The notes: a model not told the origin generated them from the letters alone. 64,000 nucleotides of DNA from an uncultured Bacteroidales bacterium (GCA_902785075.1 CACZXN010000001.1:1-64000); one strand, 5' to 3'. Shown: positions 8,792 to 16,812, numbered from the stretch's first letter. Numbers and translations are program-made.

Positions 8792-8879
8792 GGTCCCACA
8801 CTGGGACTGAAGTGGTCCCATATTGGGAATCATATGTTCCCATACTGGGAATAAAGCGGTCCCATACTGGGACTAAGAA
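8792..8879. repeat. Tandem 22-bp palindrome array, GTCCCA/TGGGAC type
   Basis: Four units start at 8792, 8814, 8836 and 8858, exactly 22 bp apart. Units 1 and 4 have six-base arms GTCCCA and TGGGAC around three bases. Unit 3 has TTCCCA with TGGGAA, so both arms changed together and pairing is kept. Unit 2 changed only one arm. Confidence 0.9.
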
Positions 8880-8884
8880 CTAAA

Positions 8885-8930
8885 AGCCCCTCCCCCTTCG
8901 CACTCCCCTAAGGGGAGGGAGGGGAGTAGG
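8885..8930. repeat. Solo C-rich/G-rich palindromic repeat upstream of leu promoter
   Basis: Begins AGCCCCTCCCCC and contains the hairpin CTCCCCTAAGGGGAG (8903-8917), ending GGGGAGTAGG. It resembles the ends of the DUF559 element at 13036-13542 and the fragment at 9262-9295, which has the same GGGGAGTAGG end. Confidence 0.6.
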
Positions 8931-9049
8931 AACTGTCAACCGTAAACTGTAAACTAAGTTGTGGGAAACAAAAAAGCTTAGTGAAAATGGCACAAACAGA
9001 CTTTCTGTGGCAAAAAGACAGCTAAAAGCACATTTTCTTTGACTTTTAT

Positions 9050-9080
9050 TTTGTGGAATGCATAAAATAGTGTAATTTTG
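9050..9080 (+). promoter_or_regulatory. Promoter of the leu operon
   Basis: TTTG at 9050-9053, 19 bases, then TAATTTTG at 9073-9080: a full match to the Bacteroidetes consensus. The expected start site is near 9087, about 16 bases before the leader peptide ATG and about 260 bases before leuA. Confidence 0.9.
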
Positions 9081-9102
9081 CACCGTATTTAAGAACATAG
9101 GT

Positions 9103-9186
9103 ATGAAATCTATTAGCATCATCGGCATTATTCTACCACTACGACTTAGTAAGCTCGGAGTGAGAGAGGCTGTGTTTAATAAATAA
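9103..9186 (+). CDS. Leader peptide of the leu operon attenuator
   Basis: A 27-codon frame with ATG at 9103 and TAA at 9184-9186. It encodes MKSISIIGIILPLRLSKL followed by GVREAVFNK. Eleven residues are Ile, Leu or Val, with five Ile and three Leu packed between codons 4 and 15. Leu codons include CTA twice, CTT and CTC. It begins just after the promoter start site and overlaps the 5' arm of the antiterminator helix (9153-9171). This is the arrangement of a regulatory leader peptide whose translation senses charged branched-chain tRNAs. It is probably not a functional protein in itself. Confidence 0.85.
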   Translation: MKSISIIGIILPLRLSKLGVREAVFNK

Positions 9187-9241
9187 CATATGATGTTTCA
9201 TAGATAAAAAACGAATAGAATAAGCCTTTCTTGCTCCGAGC
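9153..9241 (+). promoter_or_regulatory. Antiterminator helix of the leu attenuator
   Basis: Bases 9153-9171 (GCTCGGAGTGAGAGAGGCT) can pair with 9223-9241 (AGCCTTTCTTGCTCCGAGC) over 19 consecutive positions, three of them G-U. The 5' arm lies inside the leader peptide frame, just after the Ile/Leu-rich codons. The 3' arm is the same segment that forms the left side of the terminator. A ribosome stalled at the Ile/Leu codons would leave the 5' arm free. A ribosome reaching the stop codon would cover it. Confidence 0.85.
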
Positions 9242-9255
9242 GAGAGGGGCTTTTT
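9223..9255 (+). terminator. Attenuator terminator of the leu operon
   Basis: Bases 9223-9235 pair with 9239-9251 in a 13-bp stem with G-U pairs and a three-base loop, followed by a T-run (9251-9255). It cannot form together with the antiterminator. Premature stopping here would occur about 95 bases before the leuA ATG. Confidence 0.88.
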
Positions 9256-9261
9256 GTAATA

Positions 9262-9295
9262 GACCCTTGCCCCTCCCTTTAGGGCGGGGAGTAGG
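9262..9295. repeat. Solo end of the DUF559-element family in the leu leader
   Basis: Starts GACCCTTGCCCCTCCCTTTA and ends GGGCGGGGAGTAGG, closely resembling the left end of the element at 13036-13070. It sits between the attenuator terminator and leuA and would fold as a hairpin in the mRNA. Confidence 0.65.
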
Positions 9296-9350
9296 ATGAA
9301 GGTGGAATATATAATAGAAAATAGTAAATTGTTAAATGGTAAATATAAAG

Positions 9351-10850
9351 ATGGATCGTTTATTGATTTTTGACACAACATTACGTGATGGGGAGCAGGT
9401 TCCAGGATGCCAGCTCAACACGGTAGAGAAGATTCAGGTTGCCAAGCAACTGGAGATGTTAGGCGTCGATGTCATCGAGGCAGGATTCCCTATTTCAAGC
9501 CCTGGTGACTACAACTCGGTAATAGAAATCTCGAAGGCTGTGACTTGGCCTACCATTTGTGCACTGACTCGTGCTGTCGAGAAGGACATCGATGTAGCAG
9601 TGGAGGCTTTGCAGTATGCAAAGCATAAGCGTATTCATACAGGTATCGGCACAAGCGACTCGCACATCAAGTATAAGTTCAACAGCAACCGCGAGGAAAT
9701 CATCGAGCGTGCTGTAGCTGCCGTGAAGTATGCTCGCAGATTTGTTGACGATGTGGAATTCTATGCTGAGGATGCAGGACGTACAGACAACGAATACCTG
9801 GCACGTGTCATCGAGGCTGTTTGCAAGGCAGGTGCAACCGTTTGTAACATCCCCGACACGACTGGTTTCCGTATTCCAAACGAATATCATGAAAAAATTA
9901 AGTATCTCTATGAGCATGTCGATGCATTCGCCGCAGGCAAGTCAATTCTGTCAACCCACTGCCATAATGACCTCGGTATGGCTACAGCCAACACCGTAGC
10001 TGGTGTGTTGGCTGGAGCACGTCAGGTGGAGGTGACCATCAATGGTATCGGAGAGCGTGCAGGTAACACGTCGCTTGAAGAGGTTGCCATGATTTTCAAG
10101 ACCCATCCCGACCTCGGTATTGAGACGAATATCAACACCACCAAGATCTATCCTACCAGCCGTATGGTGTCGAGCCTCATGAACATGCCGGTTCAACCCA
10201 ACAAGGCCATCGTGGGACGCAATGCGTTTGCTCACTCAAGCGGTATTCATCAAGATGGAGTGCTGAAAAACGCATCCACCTACGAGATTATGGACCCCAA
10301 GGATGTGGGTATCGACGAAGCTTCAATCGTACTGACAGCACGTTCGGGACGTGCAGCCCTGAAACATCGCCTACACATCAATGGCGTTGATGTTGACGAT
10401 GAGAAACTCGACAAGGTATATCAATCATTCCTCGAACTTGCCGACAAGAAAAAAGAGGTGACTGATGACGACATCCTCGTTCTGGCTGGTGCAGAGCGCA
10501 CAGAGGCTCACAACATCAAGCTCGATTATCTGCAAGTAACGACAGGTAAGGGTGTACGTAGTGTAGCATCAATCGGATTGCAAATTGCAAACGAGCATTT
10601 CGAAGCAGCAGCTACCGGAAACGGTCCTGTCGATGCTGCCATCAAGGGATTGAAACGAATCATCAAGCGCGACATGACCCTCAAGGAATTCACCATTCAG
10701 GCGATCTCGAAAGGCTCAGACGACCTTGGCAAGGTACACATGCAGGTGGAGTACAACAACCACATCTATTATGGTTTCGGAGCAAACACCGACATCGTGA
10801 CTGCCTCTGTCGAAGCATATATTGACTGTATCAATAAGTTTAAAGATTAA
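9351..10850 (+). CDS. leuA: 2-isopropylmalate synthase
   Basis: Condenses 2-oxoisovalerate with acetyl-CoA, the first committed step of leucine synthesis; cytosolic and normally inhibited by leucine. The protein is about 499 residues. It has the HMGL-type barrel with [13 protein letters not shown] at the start, the metal-site text [14 protein letters not shown], and the NGIGERAGN loop. A C-terminal LeuA regulatory domain is present (about from residue 385, with [15 protein letters not shown]). A start at 9336 would add MVNIK; the Met at 9351 fits the family better. First structural gene behind the attenuator. Confidence 0.95.
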   Translation: MDRLLIFDTTLRDGEQVPGCQLNTVEKIQVAKQLEMLGVDVIEAGFPISSPGDYNSVIEISKAVTWPTICALTRAVEKDIDVAVEALQYAKHKRIHTGIGTSDSHIKYKFNSNREEIIERAVAAVKYARRFVDDVEFYAEDAGRTDNEYLARVIEAVCKAGATVCNIPDTTGFRIPNEYHEKIKYLYEHVDAFAAGKSILSTHCHNDLGMATANTVAGVLAGARQVEVTINGIGERAGNTSLEEVAMIFKTHPDLGIETNINTTKIYPTSRMVSSLMNMPVQPNKAIVGRNAFAHSSGIHQDGVLKNASTYEIMDPKDVGIDEASIVLTARSGRAALKHRLHINGVDVDDEKLDKVYQSFLELADKKKEVTDDDILVLAGAERTEAHNIKLDYLQVTTGKGVRSVASIGLQIANEHFEAAATGNGPVDAAIKGLKRIIKRDMTLKEFTIQAISKGSDDLGKVHMQVEYNNHIYYGFGANTDIVTASVEAYIDCINKFKD

Positions 10851-10851
10851 A

Positions 10852-10950
10852 GACCCCCTGGAAATACAAGAATATGAATAATCAACAGCAAGTAACAACT
10901 AATGGAGTATCTACTCCTCTCCCTTGTAGGGAGGGGCAAGGAGGTGGGTC
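10852..10950 (+). repeat. Internally deleted copy of the DUF559 element
   Basis: Begins GACCCCCT right after the leuA stop and ends GGTGGGTC inside leuC. Its last 84 bases (10867-10950) align without gaps to 13459-13542, the right end of the DUF559 element, with 71 identities. The match includes the final codons and stop of the DUF559 gene (CAAGAATATGAATAA). The endonuclease gene itself is missing. The copy supplies the leuC start codon. Confidence 0.8.
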
Positions 10951-12337
10951 TGCCTGCCTCTTCGACAAAATCTGGAACGCTCACGTAGTGCAGCAGGTGG
11001 AAGACGGACCAACTCAGTTGTATATCGACCGTCTGTACGCTCATGAAGTGACCAGCCCTCAGGCATTCGACACACTAAGAGACAAAGGAATCAAGGTGTT
11101 CCGTCCTGACCACGTGATAGCAATGCCTGACCATAATACACCAAGTGATCAGCAAGAACGCATAGACGACCCAATAGGTCGCAAGCAGGTGGAGACACTC
11201 AAAGCTAATTGCGAAGAGTTCGGTATCAAGCACTTCACGATGGGCACCAAAGACAATGGTATCATCCATGTCGTAGGTCCTGAGAAGGCACTCTCTTTAC
11301 CTGGTATGACCATCGTTTGCGGAGACTCACACACATCGACACATGGTGCTGTAGGTGCTATCGCAATGGGTATCGGCACATCAGAGGTGGCTCAAGTGCT
11401 TGCTTCACAATGTATCCTTCAGTCAAAGCCCAAAACAATGCGTATCAACATAGAGGGTGAGTTGCAGCCAAATGTTACAGCAAAAGATGTTGCTCTCTAT
11501 ATCATGGCTCAGATGACTACAAGCGGAGCTACGGGTTATGCAGTTGAATATGCAGGAAGCACGATTCGCAACATGTCGATGGAAGGCCGCCTGACATTGA
11601 GCAACCTCAGCATTGAGATGGGAAGCCGTGCAGGATTGATAGCTCCCGATGAAACGACTTTTGCGTACCTCAAAGGACGTGAATACGCACCCAAGGGTGC
11701 AGAATGGGATAAGGCGGTTGAAGAATGGCGCAAGTTGAAGAGCGACGACGATGCTGTATTTGATAAAGAGGTGACATATCGTGCAGAAGATATTGCCCCT
11801 CGAATCACATACGGAACCAATCCAGGTGCTGGTATTGCTGTCGATGAGTGCATTCCAACTATCGAACAGATTGAAGAAGCCGATCGCGGTCAGTTCTTGA
11901 GCATGCTCGACTACATGCAGTTCCAACCAGGACAAAAGCTTGAAGGAACACCTGTTGACTATGTATTCCTCGGCGCTTGTACCAATGGTCGTATCGAAGA
12001 CTTCCGTGCTTTCGCCTCTGTCGTAAAAGGCAAAAAGAAAGCAGAAAACGTAGTTGCCTGGCTTGTTCCGGGTTCATGGTTGGTTCGCCAGCAAATTATC
12101 GACGAAGGAATTGACAAGGTGCTTGCTGACGCAGGCTTTGAACTCCGTCTGCCTTCATGTTCAGCATGTCTGGCAATGAATCCAGACAAAGTACCTGCTG
12201 GTAAACTGGCTATTTCGACTTCAAACCGTAACTTCGTAGGACGCCAGGGACCTGGTGCACGCACCATCCTCGCATCACCACTTACCGTTGCGGCAAGTGC
12301 CATTACAGGAGTAGTAACCGACCCGAGGAAGATTTAA
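10874..12337 (+). CDS. leuC: 3-isopropylmalate dehydratase large subunit
   Basis: Iron-sulfur subunit that, with LeuD, isomerises 2-isopropylmalate to 3-isopropylmalate. The 487 residues show the aconitase-family text [10 protein letters not shown], the DSHTSTHGA motif and [4Fe-4S] cysteines in [14 protein letters not shown] and [12 protein letters not shown]. The first 26 residues ([20 protein letters not shown] and on) are not family sequence. They are encoded by the repeat at 10852-10950 and are 21/26 identical to the start of the LeuA paralogue further down. No other in-frame start precedes the conserved FDKIW, so this added tail is probably translated. Confidence 0.93.
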   Translation: MNNQQQVTTNGVSTPLPCREGQGGGSACLFDKIWNAHVVQQVEDGPTQLYIDRLYAHEVTSPQAFDTLRDKGIKVFRPDHVIAMPDHNTPSDQQERIDDPIGRKQVETLKANCEEFGIKHFTMGTKDNGIIHVVGPEKALSLPGMTIVCGDSHTSTHGAVGAIAMGIGTSEVAQVLASQCILQSKPKTMRINIEGELQPNVTAKDVALYIMAQMTTSGATGYAVEYAGSTIRNMSMEGRLTLSNLSIEMGSRAGLIAPDETTFAYLKGREYAPKGAEWDKAVEEWRKLKSDDDAVFDKEVTYRAEDIAPRITYGTNPGAGIAVDECIPTIEQIEEADRGQFLSMLDYMQFQPGQKLEGTPVDYVFLGACTNGRIEDFRAFASVVKGKKKAENVVAWLVPGSWLVRQQIIDEGIDKVLADAGFELRLPSCSACLAMNPDKVPAGKLAISTSNRNFVGRQGPGARTILASPLTVAASAITGVVTDPRKI

Positions 12338-12381
12338 AGCCCCCTCTGCCTGTTAGGCATCTCCCCCTCTATGGGGGAGAG
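12338..12381. repeat. C-rich palindromic repeat between leuC and leuD
   Basis: Starts AGCCCCCTCTGCC directly after the leuC stop. It holds two hairpins, GCCTGTTAGGC (12348-12358) and CCCCCTCTATGGGGG (12363-12377). It is related in composition and position to the other leu-operon repeats. Confidence 0.6.
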
Positions 12382-12427
12382 AAATACCCAAACAGATTGT
12401 TTCAATAAGTTTTAAGATTTAGAGAAA

Positions 12428-13048
12428 ATGGCAAAAGAAAAATTTAACATCATACAATCAACCTGTATACCCATTCAGATTGATAATTGCAACACAGACT
12501 TGATTATTCCAGCAAGATACCTTGCCAGTACCACTCGAGACCCAAAGTTTTTTGGAGATGCCTTCATGCACGACCTACGCTATGATGCAGATGGCAATCC
12601 CGTAGCTGACTTTGTCATGAACCAACCTGCTTACAGTGAAGCACCTCATAAGGGAGTTCATGAGATTATCGTAGGAGGTCAGAACTGGGGGTCAGGATCG
12701 AGTCGTGAACATGCCGCTTGGGCCATTGCCGGCTATGGAGTGCGTGTGGTTATCTCAAGCAGCTTTGCTGATATCCACCGTAACAACCTACTCAACTGCT
12801 TTGTTCTGCCAGTAATCGTCACACCAGAGTTTCAACAGGAGCTGTTTGCAAGCATCGCTGCCGACCCTCAGACGCAAGTCAAGGTAGATGTACCCAACCA
12901 AACAGTCACAAACCTTGCTACAGGTCATTCAGAGCATTTCGACATCAACTCATACAAGAAGTATTGTCTCATGAACGCTTATGACGACATCGACTTCTTG
13001 CTAAGCAATAAAGATAAGATAGAGAAATATGAGGAGACCCACCCCTAA
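12428..13048 (+). CDS. leuD: 3-isopropylmalate dehydratase small subunit
   Basis: Swivel-domain partner of LeuC. The 206 residues show the usual NCNTDLIIPARYL start region and the substrate loop GSGSSREHAAWAIAGYG near residues 88-104. The final residues ETHP and the stop codon at 13046-13048 lie inside the left terminal repeat of the DUF559 element (13036-13070), so the native C-terminus seems to have been replaced. The effect on activity is likely small, because the tail lies beyond the conserved fold. Confidence 0.93.
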   Translation: MAKEKFNIIQSTCIPIQIDNCNTDLIIPARYLASTTRDPKFFGDAFMHDLRYDADGNPVADFVMNQPAYSEAPHKGVHEIIVGGQNWGSGSSREHAAWAIAGYGVRVVISSSFADIHRNNLLNCFVLPVIVTPEFQQELFASIAADPQTQVKVDVPNQTVTNLATGHSEHFDINSYKKYCLMNAYDDIDFLLSNKDKIEKYEETHP

Positions 13049-13542
13049 GCCCCTCCCTGTAAGTGAGGGGAATAGTCACTAATTAGCGTTAAAACAATAT
13101 GAGTTTCAAGACTGCGGCACCAGATAGACATGGGTTGTTGAGGGAGTTCGCTCGTAAGAATCGGAAAAATGCAACACTTGCCGAACAGGTACTTTGGGAA
13201 GAACTCAGAGAGAAAGAATTAGGAGTCCGTTTCTTGAGACAACATATCATTGGTGATTATATCGCGGATTTCATAGCGTTGGAAGTGGGGTTAATCATCG
13301 AGGTAGATGGTTCATATCATTCTGAACCTCAACAGGAAGAAGATGACGAACGAAGAACTAGAAAATTAAAAACTATGGGGTTTGATGTAATACGTTTCAC
13401 CAACGAAGATGTTCTATATAACACAAACAAGGTGATAGATGATATCATTCAAAAACTGCAAGAATATGAATAATCAGCAGCAAACAACATCTAACGGAGT
13501 ATATACCCCCCACCCTTGCAGGGAGGGGTATGGAGGAGGGTC
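13036..13542 (+). mobile_element. DUF559 element with terminal inverted repeats
   Basis: A 507-bp unit. Its left end (13036-13070) and the reverse complement of its right end (13508-13542) are both 35 bases, share GACCC at the edge and the block CCCCTCCCTG inside, and mismatch at about 10 positions. The only gene between the ends is the DUF559 endonuclease. The left end carries the leuD stop, and the right end carries the start and first 26 codons of the next gene. No clear target-site duplication was seen. A shortened relative lies at 10852-10950 and one-ended fragments at 8885, 9262 and 12338. Mobility is inferred, not shown. Confidence 0.65.
13099..13473 (+). CDS. DUF559 endonuclease-domain protein
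   Basis: A 124-residue protein of the DUF559 family, related in fold to very-short-patch repair and type II restriction nucleases. The core RQHIIGDYIADFIALEVGLI then IEVDG gives a nuclease-like arrangement, with D57, E68 and D70 as candidate metal ligands. The N-terminus is basic and helical, as usual. It is not part of leucine synthesis. It sits inside a unit with terminal inverted repeats and its stop codon overlaps the next gene's start by 8 bp (13466-13473). Its role is unknown; it may act on the repeats around it or in DNA repair. Confidence 0.85.
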   Translation: MSFKTAAPDRHGLLREFARKNRKNATLAEQVLWEELREKELGVRFLRQHIIGDYIADFIALEVGLIIEVDGSYHSEPQQEEDDERRTRKLKTMGFDVIRFTNEDVLYNTNKVIDDIIQKLQEYE

Positions 13543-15055
13543 CACTATCGAAATAATGGACACAACACTCCGTGACGGTGAACAAACCAACGGAGTATCG
13601 TTTGTACCTCATGAGAAGCTCATCGTAGCTCGCATGTTGCTGCAAGACCTCAACGTAGATCGTATTGAGGTCGCATCAGCACGTGTGTCCGACGGAGAGA
13701 AAGAAGCTGTACGCAGCATCTGCAAATGGGCACGTATGGCAGGAAAGCTTGACAGAGTGGAGGTGCTAGGATTTGTCGACGGAACGACATCTATTGATTG
13801 GATTGATGACTGCGGATGCCAGATTATCAACTTATTGTGCAAGGGCAGTGAGCGCCATTGTGTCTATCAACTCGGCAAAACACTCGAAGCACATTTAGCC
13901 GACATCCATCAATCCATCAACTATGCCCACCAGAAGGGAATTTCAGTCAACATCTACCTCGAGGATTGGAGCAACGGCATGAAAGATAATGCTGATTATG
14001 TATTCCGATTTGTTGATGCCCTTAAGGATACAGGAGTGAAACGTTTTATGCTTCCTGACACACTTGGCGTCCTCAACCCGATGCAGACGACCGAATATAT
14101 ACGTCAAATGGTAGAACGTTTCCCTCAACTACACTTCGACTTCCACGCACATAATGACTACGACCTTGCTACAGCAAACGTAATGGCAGCTGTGGTTGAA
14201 GGATGTAAGGGTGTGCACACATCTGTCAACGGATTGGGAGAGCGAGCAGGTAATGCTCCGCTCAGCAGCGTACAGGCAATCCTGAAAGATCAATTGGGCG
14301 TGAAGACCAATATCAACGAGGTGAAACTCAACGAAGTCAGTCACCTTATCGAGAGTTACTCAGGTATCGCCATTCCGTCGAACAAACCCATTATCGGCGA
14401 GAATGTGTTTACACAAGTAGCTGGCGTACATGCTGATGGAGACAATAAGAATAATCTCTATTGCAACGACCTGCTTCCTGAGCGATTCGGGCGTAAGCGT
14501 GAGTATGCGTTAGGAAAAAACAGCGGAAAAGCCAACATTCTGAAAAACCTCGAAGAACTCGGATTGGAACTAACGCCTGAGCAAACACGTCGCGTCACAG
14601 ATCGCATCATTGAGTTGGGCGACAAGAAGCAGATTGTAACACAGGAAGACCTACCATATATCGTGAGCGATGTGCTCAAGCATAGCACTCCAGACGAGAA
14701 AGTCAAATTGCTGAGCTATATGGTCAGCACAGCTTACGGCCTCAAACCAATGGCAAGCGTGAAACTTGAAGTCAATGGTGAGGTTTATGAGGAGTCGGCT
14801 ATGGGTGACGGTATGTACGATGCGTTCGTTCATTGTGTACGCCACATCTATCGCGACCGTCTCCACCGTACGTTCCCATGGCTCACCAACTATGTGGTTA
14901 CCATTCCACCTGGAGGTCGAACAGATGCCCTCGTTCAAACATCCATATCATGGACGTATGAGGACAAGTCCTATCGCACTCGTGGCCTTGATGCCGACCA
15001 GACAGAAGCTGCCATAAAAGCGACTATCAAGATGCTGAATTTGATAGAGCCATAA
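13466..15055 (+). CDS. LeuA-family synthase, possibly (R)-citramalate synthase
   Basis: A 529-residue second member of the 2-isopropylmalate/homocitrate/citramalate synthase family. It has [13 protein letters not shown], the FHAHNDYDLATAN metal site, NGLGERAGN, and a C-terminal regulatory domain (ending near KATIKML). Its sequence differs clearly from LeuA in this operon. Location among leu genes, shared LeuBCD chemistry, and Ile codons in the operon leader make citramalate synthase (pyruvate plus acetyl-CoA, for isoleucine) a reasonable guess, but it is not proven. Residues 1-26 are encoded by the DUF559 element. The alternative Met of the DTTLRDGEQ motif would cut off the first strand of the barrel. 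Confidence 0.85.
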   Translation: MNNQQQTTSNGVYTPHPCREGYGGGSTIEIMDTTLRDGEQTNGVSFVPHEKLIVARMLLQDLNVDRIEVASARVSDGEKEAVRSICKWARMAGKLDRVEVLGFVDGTTSIDWIDDCGCQIINLLCKGSERHCVYQLGKTLEAHLADIHQSINYAHQKGISVNIYLEDWSNGMKDNADYVFRFVDALKDTGVKRFMLPDTLGVLNPMQTTEYIRQMVERFPQLHFDFHAHNDYDLATANVMAAVVEGCKGVHTSVNGLGERAGNAPLSSVQAILKDQLGVKTNINEVKLNEVSHLIESYSGIAIPSNKPIIGENVFTQVAGVHADGDNKNNLYCNDLLPERFGRKREYALGKNSGKANILKNLEELGLELTPEQTRRVTDRIIELGDKKQIVTQEDLPYIVSDVLKHSTPDEKVKLLSYMVSTAYGLKPMASVKLEVNGEVYEESAMGDGMYDAFVHCVRHIYRDRLHRTFPWLTNYVVTIPPGGRTDALVQTSISWTYEDKSYRTRGLDADQTEAAIKATIKMLNLIEP

Positions 15056-15106
15056 GAAAATCTCAAAAACTCTACTAACGAAAACTATTTATAAAAAGTT
15101 AAAACA

Positions 15107-16168
15107 ATGAAACTTAAGATTGCTGTTCTTGCGGGCGATGGAATCGGCCCAGAGATTATGGAACAAGGCGTGAAGGTGATGAGCGCCGTTTGTGAGAAAT
15201 TCGGACATGAAGTTAGTTATAAGGAAGCATTGTGTGGAGCACATGCCATCGATGAGGTTGGAGATCCATTCCCAGAAGAGACCTTCCAAACATGTATGGA
15301 GGCTGATGCAGTTCTCTTTGCCTCTGTAGGTGACCCAAAGTTCGATAACAACCCCAACGCAAAGGTACGTCCAGAACAGGGTTTGCTGGCAATGCGTAAG
15401 AAACTCGGGCTATTTGCCAACATTCGTCCAGTAGAGACCTTCGAATGTCTTGTTCATAAATCACCACTCAAAGACGAACTTGTACGTGGTGCGGACTTCA
15501 TCTGCATCCGTGAGTTGACCGGTGGAATGTACTTTGGAGAAAAGAAAGAAGGAACAGACGTTGCATACGACACCAACTACTACACTCGCAAGGAAGTTGA
15601 GCGTATCCTTCGTGTTGCCTATCAGTATGCCATGCAGCGCCGCAAGCACCTCACAGTGGTTGATAAAGCCAACGTACTGGCATCAAGCCGTTTATGGCGT
15701 GCTGTTGCGCAAGAGATAGCACCTCAGTATCCAGAAGTCACTACCGACTACATGTATGTAGATAATGCGGCTATGCGTATGATTCAAGAACCCAAGTTCT
15801 TCGATGTGATGGTTACAGAGAACACCTTTGGCGATATTCTCACCGATGAAGGCTCTTGTATCACTGGTTCGATGGGACTCCTGCCTTCTGCTAGTACAGG
15901 TGAACACACACCAGTTTTTGAACCTATTCATGGTTCATGGCCTCAGGCAAAAGGCCTCAACATCGCAAACCCATTAGCACAGATCCTCTCTGTAGCTATG
16001 CTCTTTGAGTATTTCAACCTCAAAGAAGAAGGTGCACTCATCCGCAAGGCTGTGAATGCAAGCTTAGACGCCAACGTGCGTACGCCAGAGATTCAGGTCG
16101 AAGGAGGCGCTAAGTATGGCACAAAGGAAGTTGGTGAGTGGATTGTTGATTATATCAAGAAAGCGTAG
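15107..16168 (+). CDS. leuB: 3-isopropylmalate dehydrogenase
   Basis: NAD-dependent oxidative decarboxylase, third enzyme of leucine synthesis; cytosolic. The 353 residues show the GDGIGPEIM start, the substrate arginine region [34 protein letters not shown], and the NAD-site text [23 protein letters not shown]. Full family length. Last gene of the operon, 51 bp after the LeuA paralogue. No obvious hairpin terminator separates it from the convergent gene that ends at 16199. Confidence 0.96.
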   Translation: MKLKIAVLAGDGIGPEIMEQGVKVMSAVCEKFGHEVSYKEALCGAHAIDEVGDPFPEETFQTCMEADAVLFASVGDPKFDNNPNAKVRPEQGLLAMRKKLGLFANIRPVETFECLVHKSPLKDELVRGADFICIRELTGGMYFGEKKEGTDVAYDTNYYTRKEVERILRVAYQYAMQRRKHLTVVDKANVLASSRLWRAVAQEIAPQYPEVTTDYMYVDNAAMRMIQEPKFFDVMVTENTFGDILTDEGSCITGSMGLLPSASTGEHTPVFEPIHGSWPQAKGLNIANPLAQILSVAMLFEYFNLKEEGALIRKAVNASLDANVRTPEIQVEGGAKYGTKEVGEWIVDYIKKA

Positions 16169-16198
16169 ATATCAAGTAAGCATAGAGGAAAAGAAAGT

Positions 16199-16783
16199 TT
16201 AAGGATGGCCATTTTCGCTGACATTGAGTCGGCGTATCATCCAAGCCATATTACGACCGAGGGTATGCATTGTTTGCATACCTTCTTCGTCTTGAGCCAC
16301 CTGTCCTGGAGCATGCCCATAGGCTAAATTCCAATACTGCGAGCTGACTACAGGCATTTCCATTATGGTGAAATACTTATTCAGGCGGTCAAAGGTAGCA
16401 GTTGCACCTCCTCGACGACATACAACCACACAAGCTCCAGGCTTGAAACGCAACTCACGTCCCAAAGAGTAGAACACACGGTCGAGAAGAGCACATAATG
16501 AACCGTTAGGGCCTCCATAATAGACAGGCGAACCGATTACCAATCCATCTATACCGTCCTTTATGCTTCGCATCACTCTGTAGTAGAGGTCATCGTGAAA
16601 CGTACACCTTCCACCATTCCTCCCACACATGTCACAAGCAATACAACCTTGCACGGCTGCCTTGCCAATCGAAATAATCTCTGTGTTAATGCCCTCATCG
16701 TTCAACGACTTTGCTACTTCGTTCAGTGCAGTAAACGTGTTACCATTCTCATGAGGACTTCCGTTGATGAGCAATACTTTCAT
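16199..16783 (-). CDS. Flavodoxin-family NAD(P)H-dependent oxidoreductase
   Basis: A 194-residue cytosolic flavoprotein with the NADPH-dependent FMN reductase fold. The FMN phosphate loop is LINGSPHENGNTFTALN (4-20). A CIACDMCGRNGGRC cysteine cluster around residues 47-60 is typical of the iron-sulfur-flavoprotein-like branch, although the full cluster pattern is not certain. IGSPVYYGGPNGSLCALLDR contacts the flavin. Electron donor and substrate are unknown. It stands alone, converging on leuB. Confidence 0.85.
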   Translation of the reverse strand: MKVLLINGSPHENGNTFTALNEVAKSLNDEGINTEIISIGKAAVQGCIACDMCGRNGGRCTFHDDLYYRVMRSIKDGIDGLVIGSPVYYGGPNGSLCALLDRVFYSLGRELRFKPGACVVVCRRGGATATFDRLNKYFTIMEMPVVSSQYWNLAYGHAPGQVAQDEEGMQTMHTLGRNMAWMIRRLNVSENGHP

Positions 16784-16812
16784 ATTCTTTAGGAGTTTGT
16801 TTGATTACCAGA

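Noticed and set aside
9087-9350. T-box riboswitch for leuA
   Set aside because: No specifier loop or T-box sequence was seen; a coding leader rich in Ile/Leu with exclusive helices explains the region better.
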